Assembly (NCBI GenBank): GCA_022827185.1
Contig: JAJDTM010000037.1
Span: 1-63,690, forward strand
Source of the DNA: Candidatus Poribacteria bacterium
GTDB lineage: Bacteria > Poribacteria > WGA-4E > WGA-3G
Reading direction: 5' to 3'
Length of the DNA: 63,690 nucleotides
The translations under genes were made by a program, and so were the position numbers. Below the pieces are notes generated by a model. It saw nothing but the letters and a program-made list of their open reading frames with translations, was not told the DNA's origin and made no database searches. Below are positions 24,283 to 33,908 of the stretch, piece after piece; the first letter of the stretch is position 1, and each line of letters starts with the position of its first letter.

Positions 24283-26982
24283 TTAGAGCGGTTCTAACCG
24301 GACGGGACAGACCTTTAATTCAGCGGTGTGCGTAATGGGATCGTAACCCGAACCTGTCAACAAATTGACTGGGACATCTGCGAAACTGAAGCTGGCGAAG
24401 ACGGTGCCGCGTGGTGAACGGTTCGTCGCTTTTACTTTAATATTAATACTACCACGCGCACTGCTCATTTTACACCACTCGCCGTCCGCTAATTCCCATC
24501 TCTCAATGTCAGCAGGGTTGACTTCGAGTGATTCTTCAGGTAAAAGGTAATCAATCCCTTGTGCCCTACCCGTCTGTGTGCGGGTATGGTAAGATTGCAG
24601 ACGTCTACCCGTTGTCAGCCATACGGGGAAATCTTCGCTGATTGTCTCGGCGGGGTCTCGATAATGAACATTTGAGAAGATACCGCGTCCGTTGACGAAG
24701 GTTTCCTCGTGCAGTCGTGGTGTGCCGGGATGTTCTTTATGTGGCACGGGCCACTGATACTCGCTGTTCTCAATGCGATCCCAATCTAATCCGGCATAAA
24801 TCGGAGAAACCCGACAGAGTTCGTTGAAAATCGGTTTCGGTTCGTCAAAATCAAAGCCTTTAAACCCGAGGCGTTGCGCGATTTGACAGATAATCCACCA
24901 ATCCGGTTTTGCCTCACCCGGTGGCGGGACTGCAGCACGCATCCGTTGGACGCGCCGCTCGGTATTCGTGCATACACCATCCGTTTCACCCCATGCCGTT
25001 GCTGGCAGCACGACATCGGCGAGTTCAGCCGTCTCAGTGAGAAAGATATCGATGACAACGAGATGCGCCAATGAACGGAGCGCGTGCTCACAATGCGCTC
25101 GATCCGGGTCGGAGAGTAACGTATTTTCGCCATCAATGAGCATTGCATGGATACTGTCACCGCAGAGTTCTAAGGCAGTTACTTTCGTGATTCCCTTCTC
25201 TAAATCGACTTCTCTACCGTATGCCGCTTTGAACTTCGCCTGATGTGCTGGATCGGTGACAGCTTGGAAACCGGGGTAGTTATTCGGTAATGCGCCGCTA
25301 TCGCCCGCTCCTTGGATGTTGTTTTGCCCACGCATCGGATTGATACCTGTTCCCTCGCGTCCGACGTTCCCGGTCATCAAGGCGAGATTGCAGAGGCTCT
25401 GGACATTCTCAACGCCGCAGATATGCTCGGTGATGCCAAGCGTATAGTAGATAGCCCCTTTGTTCGCACTGCCGTACCACATCGCCGCTGTCTCTATATC
25501 TTTTGCTGGCACCCCTGTAATCGTTTCTGCCCACTCCGGGGTCCACTGGCTGATGTGCTCAAAAAACGCATCAAATCCGGTCGTGCGGTTTTCGATAAAA
25601 TCTTCATTAATCAAGCCTTCACGGGCAATCACGTGCGCCATACCGAGGAGCAGGGCAGTATCCGAACCGACGCGGAGCGGCAGATAGAGATGCGACATCT
25701 CTGCTAACCCGATACGCCTTGGATCCGCGACGATGAGTTTCGCACCGCGAGCGACTGCTTTCTTCAGTCCTGTCGCTGCGACGGGATGGCATTCCGTCAT
25801 GTTTGTGCCGATGCAAAAGATTACATCGGGTTTTTGCATGTCAACGAGCGGGTTAGACATCGCGCCACGTCCGATTGTCGCTGCCAGACCGGCAACGGTC
25901 GGCGCGTGTCAGGCACGGCTGCAATTGTCTATATAGTTGGTCCCAAACCCTACGCGGATAAACTTCTGCATGAGATATGCCGCTTCACTCGGTGCGCGTC
26001 CTGAAGCGATGCCGTAGATGCTATGTCTACCGTGTTCGGCGTTAACCTTTCGGAACCCTTCAACGGCTTTGTCGAGTGCATCTTCCCATGTTGCTTCATG
26101 GAGTTCACCGTCATTGCCGCGAACGAGTGGGGTGTTCAACCGATCCGGGTGTTGCACAAAATCGTAAGCAAACTGACCTTTAACACAGAGTGCACCTTGA
26201 TTCGCAGGGCCTTCCATCGCAGGATGAATGCCAACGATCTTCTCATTTTTCGTGAGTATATCAACAGAACATCCTACACCGCAGTATGGACAGATTGTGC
26301 GTGTTTTTTCAGGAACGGTATCGCCGACCTGATCCGCTGCGCGGAGTGCTTTTTTATCACCGAGTGCCCCTGTCGGACAGGTCTGGATACACTGTCCACA
26401 AAAGGTGCAGGCGGAATCCTTGAGAAGCCCATCAAACTCCGTCGTAATCTGTGTATGAAAGCCGCGGTTCATAACGTTAATGGCGTGGTCGCCTTCCTGT
26501 TCAGCACAGACGCGGACGCACCGATAACAGGAGATGCAGAGTTCATAATCTCTGAGTATAAACGGGTTATCGTCATCGGTTTTGTTCGTACCGGATGTTG
26601 TTCCTGTTATACGGCTCCCGTTGATTTCATACCTGTCGCGCAGGGTCGCGAGTTCACCAGACGCATAACCGCGCAATGGGGACACGTCAACTTCTCGGTT
26701 TTCGCTAACGACCATCTCCAGCAGCGTCTTCCGGTACGCTTCTATTGTATCGGTTGATGTACGGACGACCATCCCGGGTGTAGCCTTTGTTGTACAGGAT
26801 GCCACCGGGTTTCGCGCGCCTTCTAACTCGACGATGCAAAGGCGACACCCCCCGAAAGGTTCCAGCCTCGGATCATAGCAAAGCGTTGGAATCTCTTTTT
26901 GATGGCGTTGTGCGACCTCAAGGATCGTTTCGCCTTCAGTAAACGCGACTTCAACCCCATCAATTTCCATTTTGTGTGTCAT
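24283..26982 (-). CDS. fdhA: selenocysteine formate dehydrogenase, alpha subunit (in-frame UGA)
   Basis: One gene of 899 residues, split by a UGA at 25911-25909 that must encode selenocysteine (Sec358). Reading through gives NCSRA-U-HAPTVAGLAATIGRGAMSN, the active-site segment of formate dehydrogenases. Domains in order: [2Fe-2S] (CRLC with other Cys, about 35-63), ferredoxin clusters CISCYRCVRVC and CTFCGQCIQTC (about 148-205), [4Fe-4S] CPYCGVGC (about 232-239), then the molybdopterin catalytic and dinucleotide-binding domains. This is the NAD-linked type of alpha subunit; no beta subunit is adjacent. The start is ATG 26982 rather than 27051. A SECIS hairpin follows the UGA, and selD lies in the same window. 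Confidence 0.93.
25879..25911 (-). promoter_or_regulatory. bacterial SECIS element of fdhA
   Basis: Directly after the UGA (25911-25909), CGTTGCC (25897-25891) and GGCAGCG (25885-25879) form a 7-bp stem with loop GGTCT. The loop lies 19 bases from the UGA and matches the GGUCU loop of E. coli fdhF, the SelB binding feature. Confidence 0.9.
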
Positions 26983-27022
26983 GGTGTCTGCTCCAAACAC
27001 AGCGTCGCTTGTTCTTCGGAGA

Positions 27023-28069
27023 TTATTCTTCTTCCTTTTCAGTGAAATCAATTTGTGGGACTTTCAATTCACCAGCAAGGATTTTGGCTTTCGCATCTTC
27101 GACAGCTTTTTGGACATTTTCTGGGATCTTATCTTTCCATGCTGGACTGTATGTAAGGGTGATCGCTTCGTCTGTCAACATGTTAAAGGTATAGACCTTC
27201 GGTTTAAACTCCCCGTCTTTAATGATCTTGGCAATTTGCACAAAAGCGTTCGGTGTAATTACGGCATTCGCAATTACGGTCGGAGAAATATCACTCTTGT
27301 CGCGATTTGCCCCAAAGGTATACACCATCTTACCCTCTTTTTGAGCGAGTTCCGCGGCTTCATAGGCACCGAGTCCTGCTGCGTCTGCATTCGGGAAGAT
27401 AAAGTCAACACCTTCGTTAATCTGCGCGAGTGCGAGTTCTTTGCCTTTACCGATGTCCTCCCAATTTCCGACGTATACCCAAGATACTTCTACATCAGGG
27501 TTGACGCTTTTCGCGCCGCCTTCAAATGCCATAAAGGTGCTATTCACAGACGGAATATTCTGTCCACCCATCACACCGAGTTTATCGGTTTTCGTCATCA
27601 TACCCGCCATCATCCCTAAAAGGTAGGCAGGCTCTTCAACCCGGAAGTTAACCGGCGAAATGTTGTCGGTGATGGTACCACCTGACGACGTAATGAAAAT
27701 TGTCTCTGGAAAGTCAGGTGCGACGGCTTTCGCGGGGTCTTGGAACTCGTATCCGTGCCCAAATACGATGTTGTAACCATCAAGCGCGTAGGAACGGAAT
27801 TGTTCTTCTTGATCCGATGGGGTTCGGGTCTCGGCATGGCTCGTTTCTGCACCGAGCTGCTTTTCTATTGCTACGAGTCCTTCGTAAGCTAAAGCGTTCC
27901 AACCCGCATCGCTGATTGAACCTGGTAGCAGCATTGCAACCTTGAATTTCTCATGCCCTTTTGCGTTGAGATCTATGTTCCCAACGAGTATGAATCCGAT
28001 AGCGAGCATGCATAGGAGTGGGATGTAGATTGCAACGTTGTTTTGTAAGTTGTTGAATAACTGTTTCAC
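27023..28069 (-). CDS. BMP-family ABC transporter substrate-binding protein
   Basis: 348 residues of the BMP (basic membrane protein, PnrA-like) family: an N-terminal membrane/signal segment (about 12-30), then FKVAMLLPGSISDAGWNALAYEGL and GHGYEFQDPAKAVAPDFPETIFI. VNFRVEEPAYLLGMMAGMMTKTDKLGVMGG and IFPNADAAGLGAYEA follow. Members bind nucleosides or related ligands. No lipobox Cys is clear, so it may be held by its N-terminal helix. The matching ATPase and permeases are on the opposite strand at 32.2-44.6 kb. It heads the transcript that continues into fdhA. Confidence 0.88.
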   Translation of the reverse strand: MKQLFNNLQNNVAIYIPLLCMLAIGFILVGNIDLNAKGHEKFKVAMLLPGSISDAGWNALAYEGLVAIEKQLGAETSHAETRTPSDQEEQFRSYALDGYNIVFGHGYEFQDPAKAVAPDFPETIFITSSGGTITDNISPVNFRVEEPAYLLGMMAGMMTKTDKLGVMGGQNIPSVNSTFMAFEGGAKSVNPDVEVSWVYVGNWEDIGKGKELALAQINEGVDFIFPNADAAGLGAYEAAELAQKEGKMVYTFGANRDKSDISPTVIANAVITPNAFVQIAKIIKDGEFKPKVYTFNMLTDEAITLTYSPAWKDKIPENVQKAVEDAKAKILAGELKVPQIDFTEKEEE

Positions 28070-28109
28070 GTCAGTATTTTCTCCTTCATCATTGGAATGT
28101 TTGATTTAA

Positions 28110-28139
28110 ATTATAGCATGTTTTATCGAAAAATGTAAA
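28110..28139 (-). promoter_or_regulatory. sigma-70 promoter of the BMP-fdhA-cupin-pepA unit
   Basis: Minus strand TTTACA (28139-28134), 18-base spacer, TATAAT (28115-28110). It lies 40 bases before the BMP-protein ATG. Confidence 0.65.
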
Positions 28140-28213
28140 GCGTTAATGATGTTGCCTGCAGCGTCATTCAGTTTTAAGAAGATATAGGGTTTCTCGTCCT
28201 TTTTTTTGAATCT

Positions 28214-28262
28214 GGTTCGGTTGGGCAAAATTTGGGCGTGTACGCCGCAAAACCGAATCTAC
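28214..28262. repeat. REP-like palindrome with CTAC flank
   Basis: TTCGGTT (28216-28222) and AACCGAA (28250-28256) are inverted, with GCGTGTACGC between them, followed by CTAC (28259-28262). The rest of the 28070-28436 gap contains two outward promoters and no gene. Confidence 0.5.
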
Positions 28263-28335
28263 CGGGCCGGGGGTCCAAAATTGGACTAAAAACCGAAAAC
28301 TGAATAGCCCTGATGTTGCCTGTTCATGTTAATAT

Positions 28336-28364
28336 TTGACTTCTGCAGGGCGGTGTGATACAAT
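28336..28364 (+). promoter_or_regulatory. sigma-70 promoter for the AAA/nuclease gene
   Basis: TTGACT (28336-28341), 17-base spacer, TACAAT (28359-28364), 72 bases before the ATG. Confidence 0.7.
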
Positions 28365-28436
28365 GTATTGCGACTTAGCATCCGATAGCACCGTTATGAC
28401 CGATTATGTCTTTAGAAAAATTGGAGAAAAAGGAAG

Positions 28437-30041
28437 ATGAGACGTTTTGGAACCGAAGGTCGTTTGTACCCTGCAGATAACTACATTGTCCCTCGTACAG
28501 AAGAGACGACTAATTTCATCAATCGTGTCAAACAAGGCAAATATATCGTCCTGTTCGCACCACGCCAGACCGGTAAAACGACCTTTTTCCAATTAGCATT
28601 GGACGCGCTCGTCGCCCAGGAACCCATCTACTTCCCTATCCGCTTAAATTTTGAGACCTATGAAGGCTGTACACCTTCCGATTTTTACGAAGGCTTCTGT
28701 GAAGATATCCACGAGGAAGTAGAGACTGTTTTTCAGATACGTGGAGAGTTACCACCTACGGCGTTGATGCAATTTTTAGCAAATGTCCAACTAACCGACC
28801 ATCTCTCGGTCCGAAGATTTTTTAGACAATTAGCGCGCCTGCTAACTGACAAGCGGATTGTGTTTCTCATTGACGAGTTTGATGCGATCCCCCGGGATGC
28901 TGTTACGGGTTTTCTGCGGTCGCTACGCCATATCTATCTTTCCGGTAAGACGCGATGTCCGCACAGCGTCGGCATTGTCGGTGTCAAGAACATCATCCAA
29001 CTCAACTACGACAGGTCCATCTCGCCGTTCAATATCCAAGATGAGTTCCATCTACCTAACTTTACACTTGAACAGGTGCATGAACTGCTTTGCCAGTATA
29101 CTGAAGAAGTGGGACAAGCCTTCGCTCCCGAAACCGTCGCATCTATTCACAAGCAGACCGCTGGTCAACCTGTGCTTGTCAATCGGTTGGCGCAGATTCT
29201 CACTGAGGAGATGGACATCCCGAAAACTGAAACGATTGCGATGGAACATTGGACAGCGGCACATGCACGCCTTCTCCACAGTCGGAATACTAATATTGCG
29301 CATCTGACAACGAATATCCGCAAAGACGCGCGCTTTGAAAAAATCCTCATGCGGATCACTGGGCAGGATGATGGCGTGCCGTTTAACCTGCACGACGAGA
29401 TCATAGATGAACTTGCGACTTATGGGGTTATCTCGGAAGGTGCGGACGGTCTGTGTGACATCGCCAACCCAATTTACCTATATGCGATCCTACAAGCATT
29501 CAAGCCAACAGTAAATGGATTAGAGGATGAATATTTCCCTGAAGATACCCGCGCAGGCTTCAAAGGGTATCTCACAGATACAGGAGAACTTGCCATAGCG
29601 CAGCTGCTTGATAACTTCCGGGACTTCATCGCCCGGGCGGGCTTCCGAATTCTGCAAATGCCAGATACACCGCAGGAGTTCGTGGGACAATATCTGCTTT
29701 TTAGTTACCTTGATCAATTTGCCCGCTTAGTGGGCGCTCATATCTATCTTGAAGTACAAACAGGGCGAGGCAGGATGGACCTAATTATCCTCCACAACAG
29801 AAGCAAGTACATCGTCGAGACCAAGATTTGGGAAGGCGATCTGCGCTATGAAGTCGGCAAGCAGCAGCTCGCCGCCTACCTCACATTAGAAGGCGCGGAT
29901 GAAGGGTATTATATTGTCTTCGATCATCGTCAAACGCCCGAACCTCGTGTGGAGACTGAGATGCTCGAAGGGTTGACAATCCGGAGTTATGTCATACCTG
30001 TGGTGCAAGAACGCCCTTCAGTTGTTCACCCTAATGTCTGA
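28437..30041 (+). CDS. AAA-like ATPase fused to PD-(D/E)XK nuclease domain
   Basis: 534 residues. The N-terminal P-loop is FAPRQTGKTTFFQLAL (about 40-55), Walker B RIVFLIDEFDAIP (about 139-151), followed by a winged-helix-like region. The last ~130 residues read YLEVQTGRGRMDLIILHNRSKYIVETKIWEG, with D and E-x-K of a PD-(D/E)XK fold. This AAA-ATPase-like plus nuclease layout is common and abundant in Poribacteria-like and Bacteroidota genomes. Its role is not established; mobile-element or stress functions have been suggested. It has its own strong promoter and no partner gene. Confidence 0.8.
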   Translation: MRRFGTEGRLYPADNYIVPRTEETTNFINRVKQGKYIVLFAPRQTGKTTFFQLALDALVAQEPIYFPIRLNFETYEGCTPSDFYEGFCEDIHEEVETVFQIRGELPPTALMQFLANVQLTDHLSVRRFFRQLARLLTDKRIVFLIDEFDAIPRDAVTGFLRSLRHIYLSGKTRCPHSVGIVGVKNIIQLNYDRSISPFNIQDEFHLPNFTLEQVHELLCQYTEEVGQAFAPETVASIHKQTAGQPVLVNRLAQILTEEMDIPKTETIAMEHWTAAHARLLHSRNTNIAHLTTNIRKDARFEKILMRITGQDDGVPFNLHDEIIDELATYGVISEGADGLCDIANPIYLYAILQAFKPTVNGLEDEYFPEDTRAGFKGYLTDTGELAIAQLLDNFRDFIARAGFRILQMPDTPQEFVGQYLLFSYLDQFARLVGAHIYLEVQTGRGRMDLIILHNRSKYIVETKIWEGDLRYEVGKQQLAAYLTLEGADEGYYIVFDHRQTPEPRVETEMLEGLTIRSYVIPVVQERPSVVHPNV

Positions 30042-30092
30042 AACTCACCAATCAGACAATTGATCCGTTTCCTACCCACTACAGAATTCCTG

Positions 30093-30121
30093 TTGACACA
30101 CTCACACAAATAATCTATACT
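30093..30121 (+). promoter_or_regulatory. near-consensus sigma-70 promoter of the sialidase-like gene
   Basis: TTGACA (30093-30098), 17-base spacer, TATACT (30116-30121). It may also drive the downstream PmoA-like and transporter genes. GGAGGA at ~30181 precedes the ATG at 30196. Confidence 0.8.
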
Positions 30122-30195
30122 TTTCAGGAATGCTTGACACATAACCATAACTCCGTAATTATATCGGTGCTTTTCTGTAAGGAGGAATTGTTCAC

Positions 30196-31242
30196 ATGGC
30201 GAATTCAACACAGTTATCTGCTCAGCATCGGTTTGTCTACAAGGAACCGGGAAGGTTCGCTGGGTGGCCCGCTAATGGGGGTATCTGGCATTGGGGTGAT
30301 GAAATCCTTGTCCAATTTCAGATCGGTACCCATGATGAGAGTGGCGGTGGACACGCTATTTCTCGTGATGAGCCGAGCCGTCAGATCCTTGCACGCAGTT
30401 TGGATGGCGGCGAGACGTGGACGCATGAGGAGATAGTAGCGAATCAGGGGACACCTGAGATGCATACGCCGATAGATTTCGCGCATCCAGATTTCGCGAT
30501 GCAGTGCAGCGGTAGTAGATTTCATATCTCTTACGATCGCGGGAAAACGTGGAGCGGTGATTACGATTTACCGGATGTCGGGAATAAGTTGACATCACGT
30601 ACCGATTATCTCGTCAATAGTAAAAGCGATTGCCACTTTTTTCTCTCTGCGAAAGAGAAACGGGTGCAAGCGGGCATCCAAGATCGCGCGTTCTGTGCCA
30701 GAACGACTGACGGTGGAGAGAATATTGAATTCGTCAGTTGGATAACGGATGATATTGAGGTCAGATCTGTGATGCCTTCAACGGTGCGGATATCGGATAC
30801 GCATCTGGTCACGGCACTCCGTCGCCGATATGATACGAAACAAGATGATGGCACTCGACTGAGTAACAACTGGATTGAGATTTGTCATTCGACGGACAAT
30901 GGGGAGACTTGGTCTTTCCTATGCAAGGCGGCGGATACTGACGGTGGTGCTGGTCGGAACGGAAATCCACCGAGCATGGTTCGCTTGAAGGATGGCAGGC
31001 TCTGCGTTACTTACGGCTATCGGTCAACGCCTTATGGAATCAGAGCGAAGTTGAGTGAAGATAACGGAAAAAGTTGGGGTGCTGAAGTCCATCTGCGCGA
31101 TGATGGCAGAAACTGCGATTTTGGCTACACGCGCACCATCCAACGCTCGGATGGCAAGTTAGTAACAATCTACTATTACACCACTGCTGAAGATCCAGAA
31201 CAGCATATTGCTGCTACAATCTGGGAAATAGATAAAAAATAA
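30196..31242 (+). CDS. sialidase-like six-bladed beta-propeller with Asp-box repeats
   Basis: 348 residues with repeated Asp-boxes (S-x-D-x-G-x-T-W): SLDGGETW, SYDRGKTW, TTDGGEN, STDNGETW and SEDNGKSW. RFAGWPANGGIW near the start and RNGNPPSMVRLKDGRL are typical of the exo-alpha-sialidase-like group. There is no signal peptide, so it acts in the cytoplasm or its export is unusual. Sugar specificity cannot be read. It precedes a PmoA-like gene, a pairing that suggests carbohydrate handling. Confidence 0.8.
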   Translation: MANSTQLSAQHRFVYKEPGRFAGWPANGGIWHWGDEILVQFQIGTHDESGGGHAISRDEPSRQILARSLDGGETWTHEEIVANQGTPEMHTPIDFAHPDFAMQCSGSRFHISYDRGKTWSGDYDLPDVGNKLTSRTDYLVNSKSDCHFFLSAKEKRVQAGIQDRAFCARTTDGGENIEFVSWITDDIEVRSVMPSTVRISDTHLVTALRRRYDTKQDDGTRLSNNWIEICHSTDNGETWSFLCKAADTDGGAGRNGNPPSMVRLKDGRLCVTYGYRSTPYGIRAKLSEDNGKSWGAEVHLRDDGRNCDFGYTRTIQRSDGKLVTIYYYTTAEDPEQHIAATIWEIDKK

Positions 31243-31274
31243 ATCGTGTCTGTCCATAGGATTTCGATTCTACT

Positions 31275-31363
31275 GGACTTACGCATTTTTCCATGATAAC
31301 GGGCGTATGACGCACTGCAGGCGGGGTTTCAAACCCCGCCTGCAGTGGGGGCTGCGTAAGTCC
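31275..31363. mobile_element. 89-bp MITE-like element, copy 2
   Basis: The ends GGACTTACGCA (31275-31285) and TGCGTAAGTCC (31353-31363) are identical to the copy at 1258-1345. The central 31-base palindrome 31315-31345 (CTGCAGGCGGGG...CCTGCAG) is perfect here. It lies between the sialidase-like and PmoA-like genes. Confidence 0.85.
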
Positions 31364-31385
31364 TATTCTAAATAGACGAGGAAAT

Positions 31386-32240
31386 ATGCAAGAAAAATTT
31401 GAAGTTAGAGTAAATGCCAAAACACATCTGGTTGTTGAAGCCGATACTGGTCGTTGTTTGGGCGGTGTCGGTGCGAATTTTTATCGTCCGTTTGTCTTTC
31501 CGTTCTATACGCCAGCCGGACATACCGTCGTTCAAGAATTTGCCTTTGATCATCCGTTCCATAACGGTATTTTCGTTGGGCAGGGCCCGGTTCAGGTCGG
31601 TGATAGGGAGGCGGGTTTTTGGGCATCGCCACCCCGCCGTTCTTGGACGGATAAAGTCTTTGAGAGATTGGGACGGATGGATACACAGAAAGACATTGAC
31701 ATCACACCGCATGCGGATGGCGTTCAATTTGTTCAGAACGTTGTCTGGCGCGATGAAAACGAGGCACCGTTGATTGACGAAATTCGCACTGTCAATCTTT
31801 ACGCACTTGCGGATGCTACGGTTTGCGATATGGCGAGTGAGAAGATTGCATCTTACGGTGCTGCGACGTATCCACAGACGAAGTTCGGGAGCATCGGTAT
31901 CCGCGTTGAGCCGAGGCTCTTGCCTGTCATGGGCGGTATTGTGCTCGGTGACAATGAACGCAAGGGGAGTGTTGATGTTGTCCACGAAGGCGAATCGGAT
32001 TTCGTTGCCTACCAGAACACGTTAAGCGGGCATGGCGCGTTTGGTGTCTTTATGAGCATTCTTAATGAAGGCATTCGGGGGCCGTGGTTCATTCGGGATT
32101 ACGGGATGGCACTCTATAACCCGACTTGGACAGGCTCTGTATCAACACCTGAAGGCGAAAGTTGGAAAGTCTCACTTCGGGTTATCGCTTATGATGGCGA
32201 ATTGACATCAGCGTGCGCGGAGAAATGGTGTCGGTTGTAG
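31386..32240 (+). CDS. PmoA-like protein (DUF6807 type)
   Basis: 284 residues. FYRPFVFPFYTPAGHTVVQEFAFDHPFHNGIFVGQG near the N-terminus matches the DHPHHxGxxxGHG pattern of the family misnamed methane oxygenase PmoA. The C-terminal GPWFIRDYGMALYNP is also typical. It is predicted to be mostly beta-structured and found with sugar-catabolic genes. The biochemical role is not established. Its stop codon (TAG) abuts the ATG of the ABC ATPase gene, so the two are coupled. Confidence 0.7.
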   Translation: MQEKFEVRVNAKTHLVVEADTGRCLGGVGANFYRPFVFPFYTPAGHTVVQEFAFDHPFHNGIFVGQGPVQVGDREAGFWASPPRRSWTDKVFERLGRMDTQKDIDITPHADGVQFVQNVVWRDENEAPLIDEIRTVNLYALADATVCDMASEKIASYGAATYPQTKFGSIGIRVEPRLLPVMGGIVLGDNERKGSVDVVHEGESDFVAYQNTLSGHGAFGVFMSILNEGIRGPWFIRDYGMALYNPTWTGSVSTPEGESWKVSLRVIAYDGELTSACAEKWCRL

Positions 32241-33884
32241 ATGGAAAAAGAAAATATCCTTGAACTTCGGAATATTACCAAAACCTTCGGTGACTTTGTC
32301 GCTGTTGACAATGTAGATTTTGCGCTGCAAGCCGGTGAGATTCACGCGATTTTAGGAGAGAACGGTGCGGGTAAGTCTACACTGATGAATCTCATTTATG
32401 GGCTTTATCAGCCATCAGTCGGACGTATCTATGTCACAGATCGTGAAGGCTGGCGGCGTAGGTTACGGGCAAAATCGCCACGTGATGCGATTGCTATTGG
32501 TATCGGTATGGTGCATCAGCACTTTATGCTGGTTGAAAATCTTACGGTTGCTGAGAACATCGCGTTGAGTCTTGGGCAATTACGGAATGACGCAGGAAGG
32601 ACTTGGGTGGAAGGATGGAAAGATGGAAGGATGGAAAAAGAGCATCGCCCCGAATCTTCCAATCTTCCAATCTTTCGATCTTTGAAAAAATTGGATGCGT
32701 TTCGGTTTAAGAAGGAAAAGGCTATTGAAATAACGGAGGCACTCTCGGAGCAGTTCGGTCTGGCTGTCGATCCGAGTGCGTTGGTGCGGACGCTATCAGT
32801 GGGCTTAAAACAACGCGTGGAAATCCTGAAGGCACTGGCGGTTGATGCTCGGATTCTCATCCTTGATGAACCGACGGCTGTTCTGAGTCCGCAGGAAGTA
32901 GAAGGCTTCTTTACAATTTTGCGCAACCTCCAAGCCGATGGTAGAGCGATTATCTTCATTAGCCACAAGATGAAAGAGGTTTTGAGTATCAGCGACAGGA
33001 TTACCGTGTTAAGGCGCGGGAAAAAGGTCTATCTCGGTCCGACGGGTGAACTGACTGCACGGGAACTCGCGCGGGAGATGATCGGAGAGGACATTGACGA
33101 AGTTGAGCGTTCGTCAAACGGAAACCGCGAAAGTGGATCATCAGACGGCGTGCTGCACCTCTCAAATCTAACGGTGCTCGGCAGTCGCAACGAGATTGCG
33201 GTCTCAGATGTCTCTCTGGAGACGTATCGCGGTGAAATCGTCGGTATCGCTGGCGTTGATGGCAATGGACAACGCGAACTCGCCGAAGCGATTATGGGTT
33301 TACGGCACAGCGAATCCGGGACAATAAGCATTTTAGGTACTGATCCAAAAGGGACAAAGGCGGTGCGCCAGCGCGGGGTCGGTTATATCCCTGAAGATAG
33401 ACAAACAACGGGTGTTATTGCGTCGTTCTCAGTTACGGAAAACCTTTTGTTGAATGTAACGCATTTGAAAAACACGGCACGGTGGAATGTCCTCAATCAA
33501 AAAAGAAAACGGAACACTGCAGAACAACTTATCGCTGATTATGACATCCGTCCGCCTATCGGTGGCATTCCTGCCGCCGCACTCTCCGGTGGCAACCAAC
33601 AAAAAATTGTCCTCGCCCGAGAAATCTCGCTTCAGCCCGATCTGCTTATCGCTGTTAATCCGACACGCGGTTTGGATGTCAACGCTGCTCGTTATGTCCA
33701 TGAAAATTTACTGGCACAGCGCGACGCAAAGAAGTCCGTGCTGCTCATCTCAACGGAGTTAGACGAAGTCTTACTCTTGAGTGACCGGCTCTTTGTGATG
33801 TCCAGGGGTAAGTTGATTGAGGCGACAGCGCAGCGCACCGATATTGAAGCACTCGGATTGTTAATGACAGGGGAAGGGTTATAA
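32241..33884 (+). CDS. duplicated ABC ATPase of a BMP-type (nucleoside-like) transporter, with repeat-derived insert
   Basis: 547 residues with two ABC domains. The first has Walker A GENGAGKST (about 40-48), Q-loop MVHQHFMLVENL, signature LSVGLKQR, and Walker B ILILDEPTAVLS. The second has GVDGNGQREL (degenerate Walker A), LSGGNQQK, and LLIAVNPTRGLD. This matches the YufO/RbsA-like ATPases that energise BMP-family nucleoside importers. Between Q-loop and signature, about 40 residues (WKDGRMEKEHRPESS... LKKLDAF) are encoded by a tandem-word hairpin repeat and are absent from normal homologues. The frame is kept, so a working protein is likely. Two permeases follow. Confidence 0.88.
   Translation: MEKENILELRNITKTFGDFVAVDNVDFALQAGEIHAILGENGAGKSTLMNLIYGLYQPSVGRIYVTDREGWRRRLRAKSPRDAIAIGIGMVHQHFMLVENLTVAENIALSLGQLRNDAGRTWVEGWKDGRMEKEHRPESSNLPIFRSLKKLDAFRFKKEKAIEITEALSEQFGLAVDPSALVRTLSVGLKQRVEILKALAVDARILILDEPTAVLSPQEVEGFFTILRNLQADGRAIIFISHKMKEVLSISDRITVLRRGKKVYLGPTGELTARELAREMIGEDIDEVERSSNGNRESGSSDGVLHLSNLTVLGSRNEIAVSDVSLETYRGEIVGIAGVDGNGQRELAEAIMGLRHSESGTISILGTDPKGTKAVRQRGVGYIPEDRQTTGVIASFSVTENLLLNVTHLKNTARWNVLNQKRKRNTAEQLIADYDIRPPIGGIPAAALSGGNQQKIVLAREISLQPDLLIAVNPTRGLDVNAARYVHENLLAQRDAKKSVLLISTELDEVLLLSDRLFVMSRGKLIEATAQRTDIEALGLLMTGEGL
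32604..32692. repeat. short-word hairpin element inside the ABC ATPase gene
   Basis: GGTGGAAGGATGGAAAGATGG-type words (8-nt period) face CTTCCAATCTTCCAATCTTTC, with core AAAAGAGCATCG between. It is in frame and translated. Confidence 0.85.
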
Positions 33885-33908
33885 CTAACAACCGACAACT
33901 CTTAAAAC

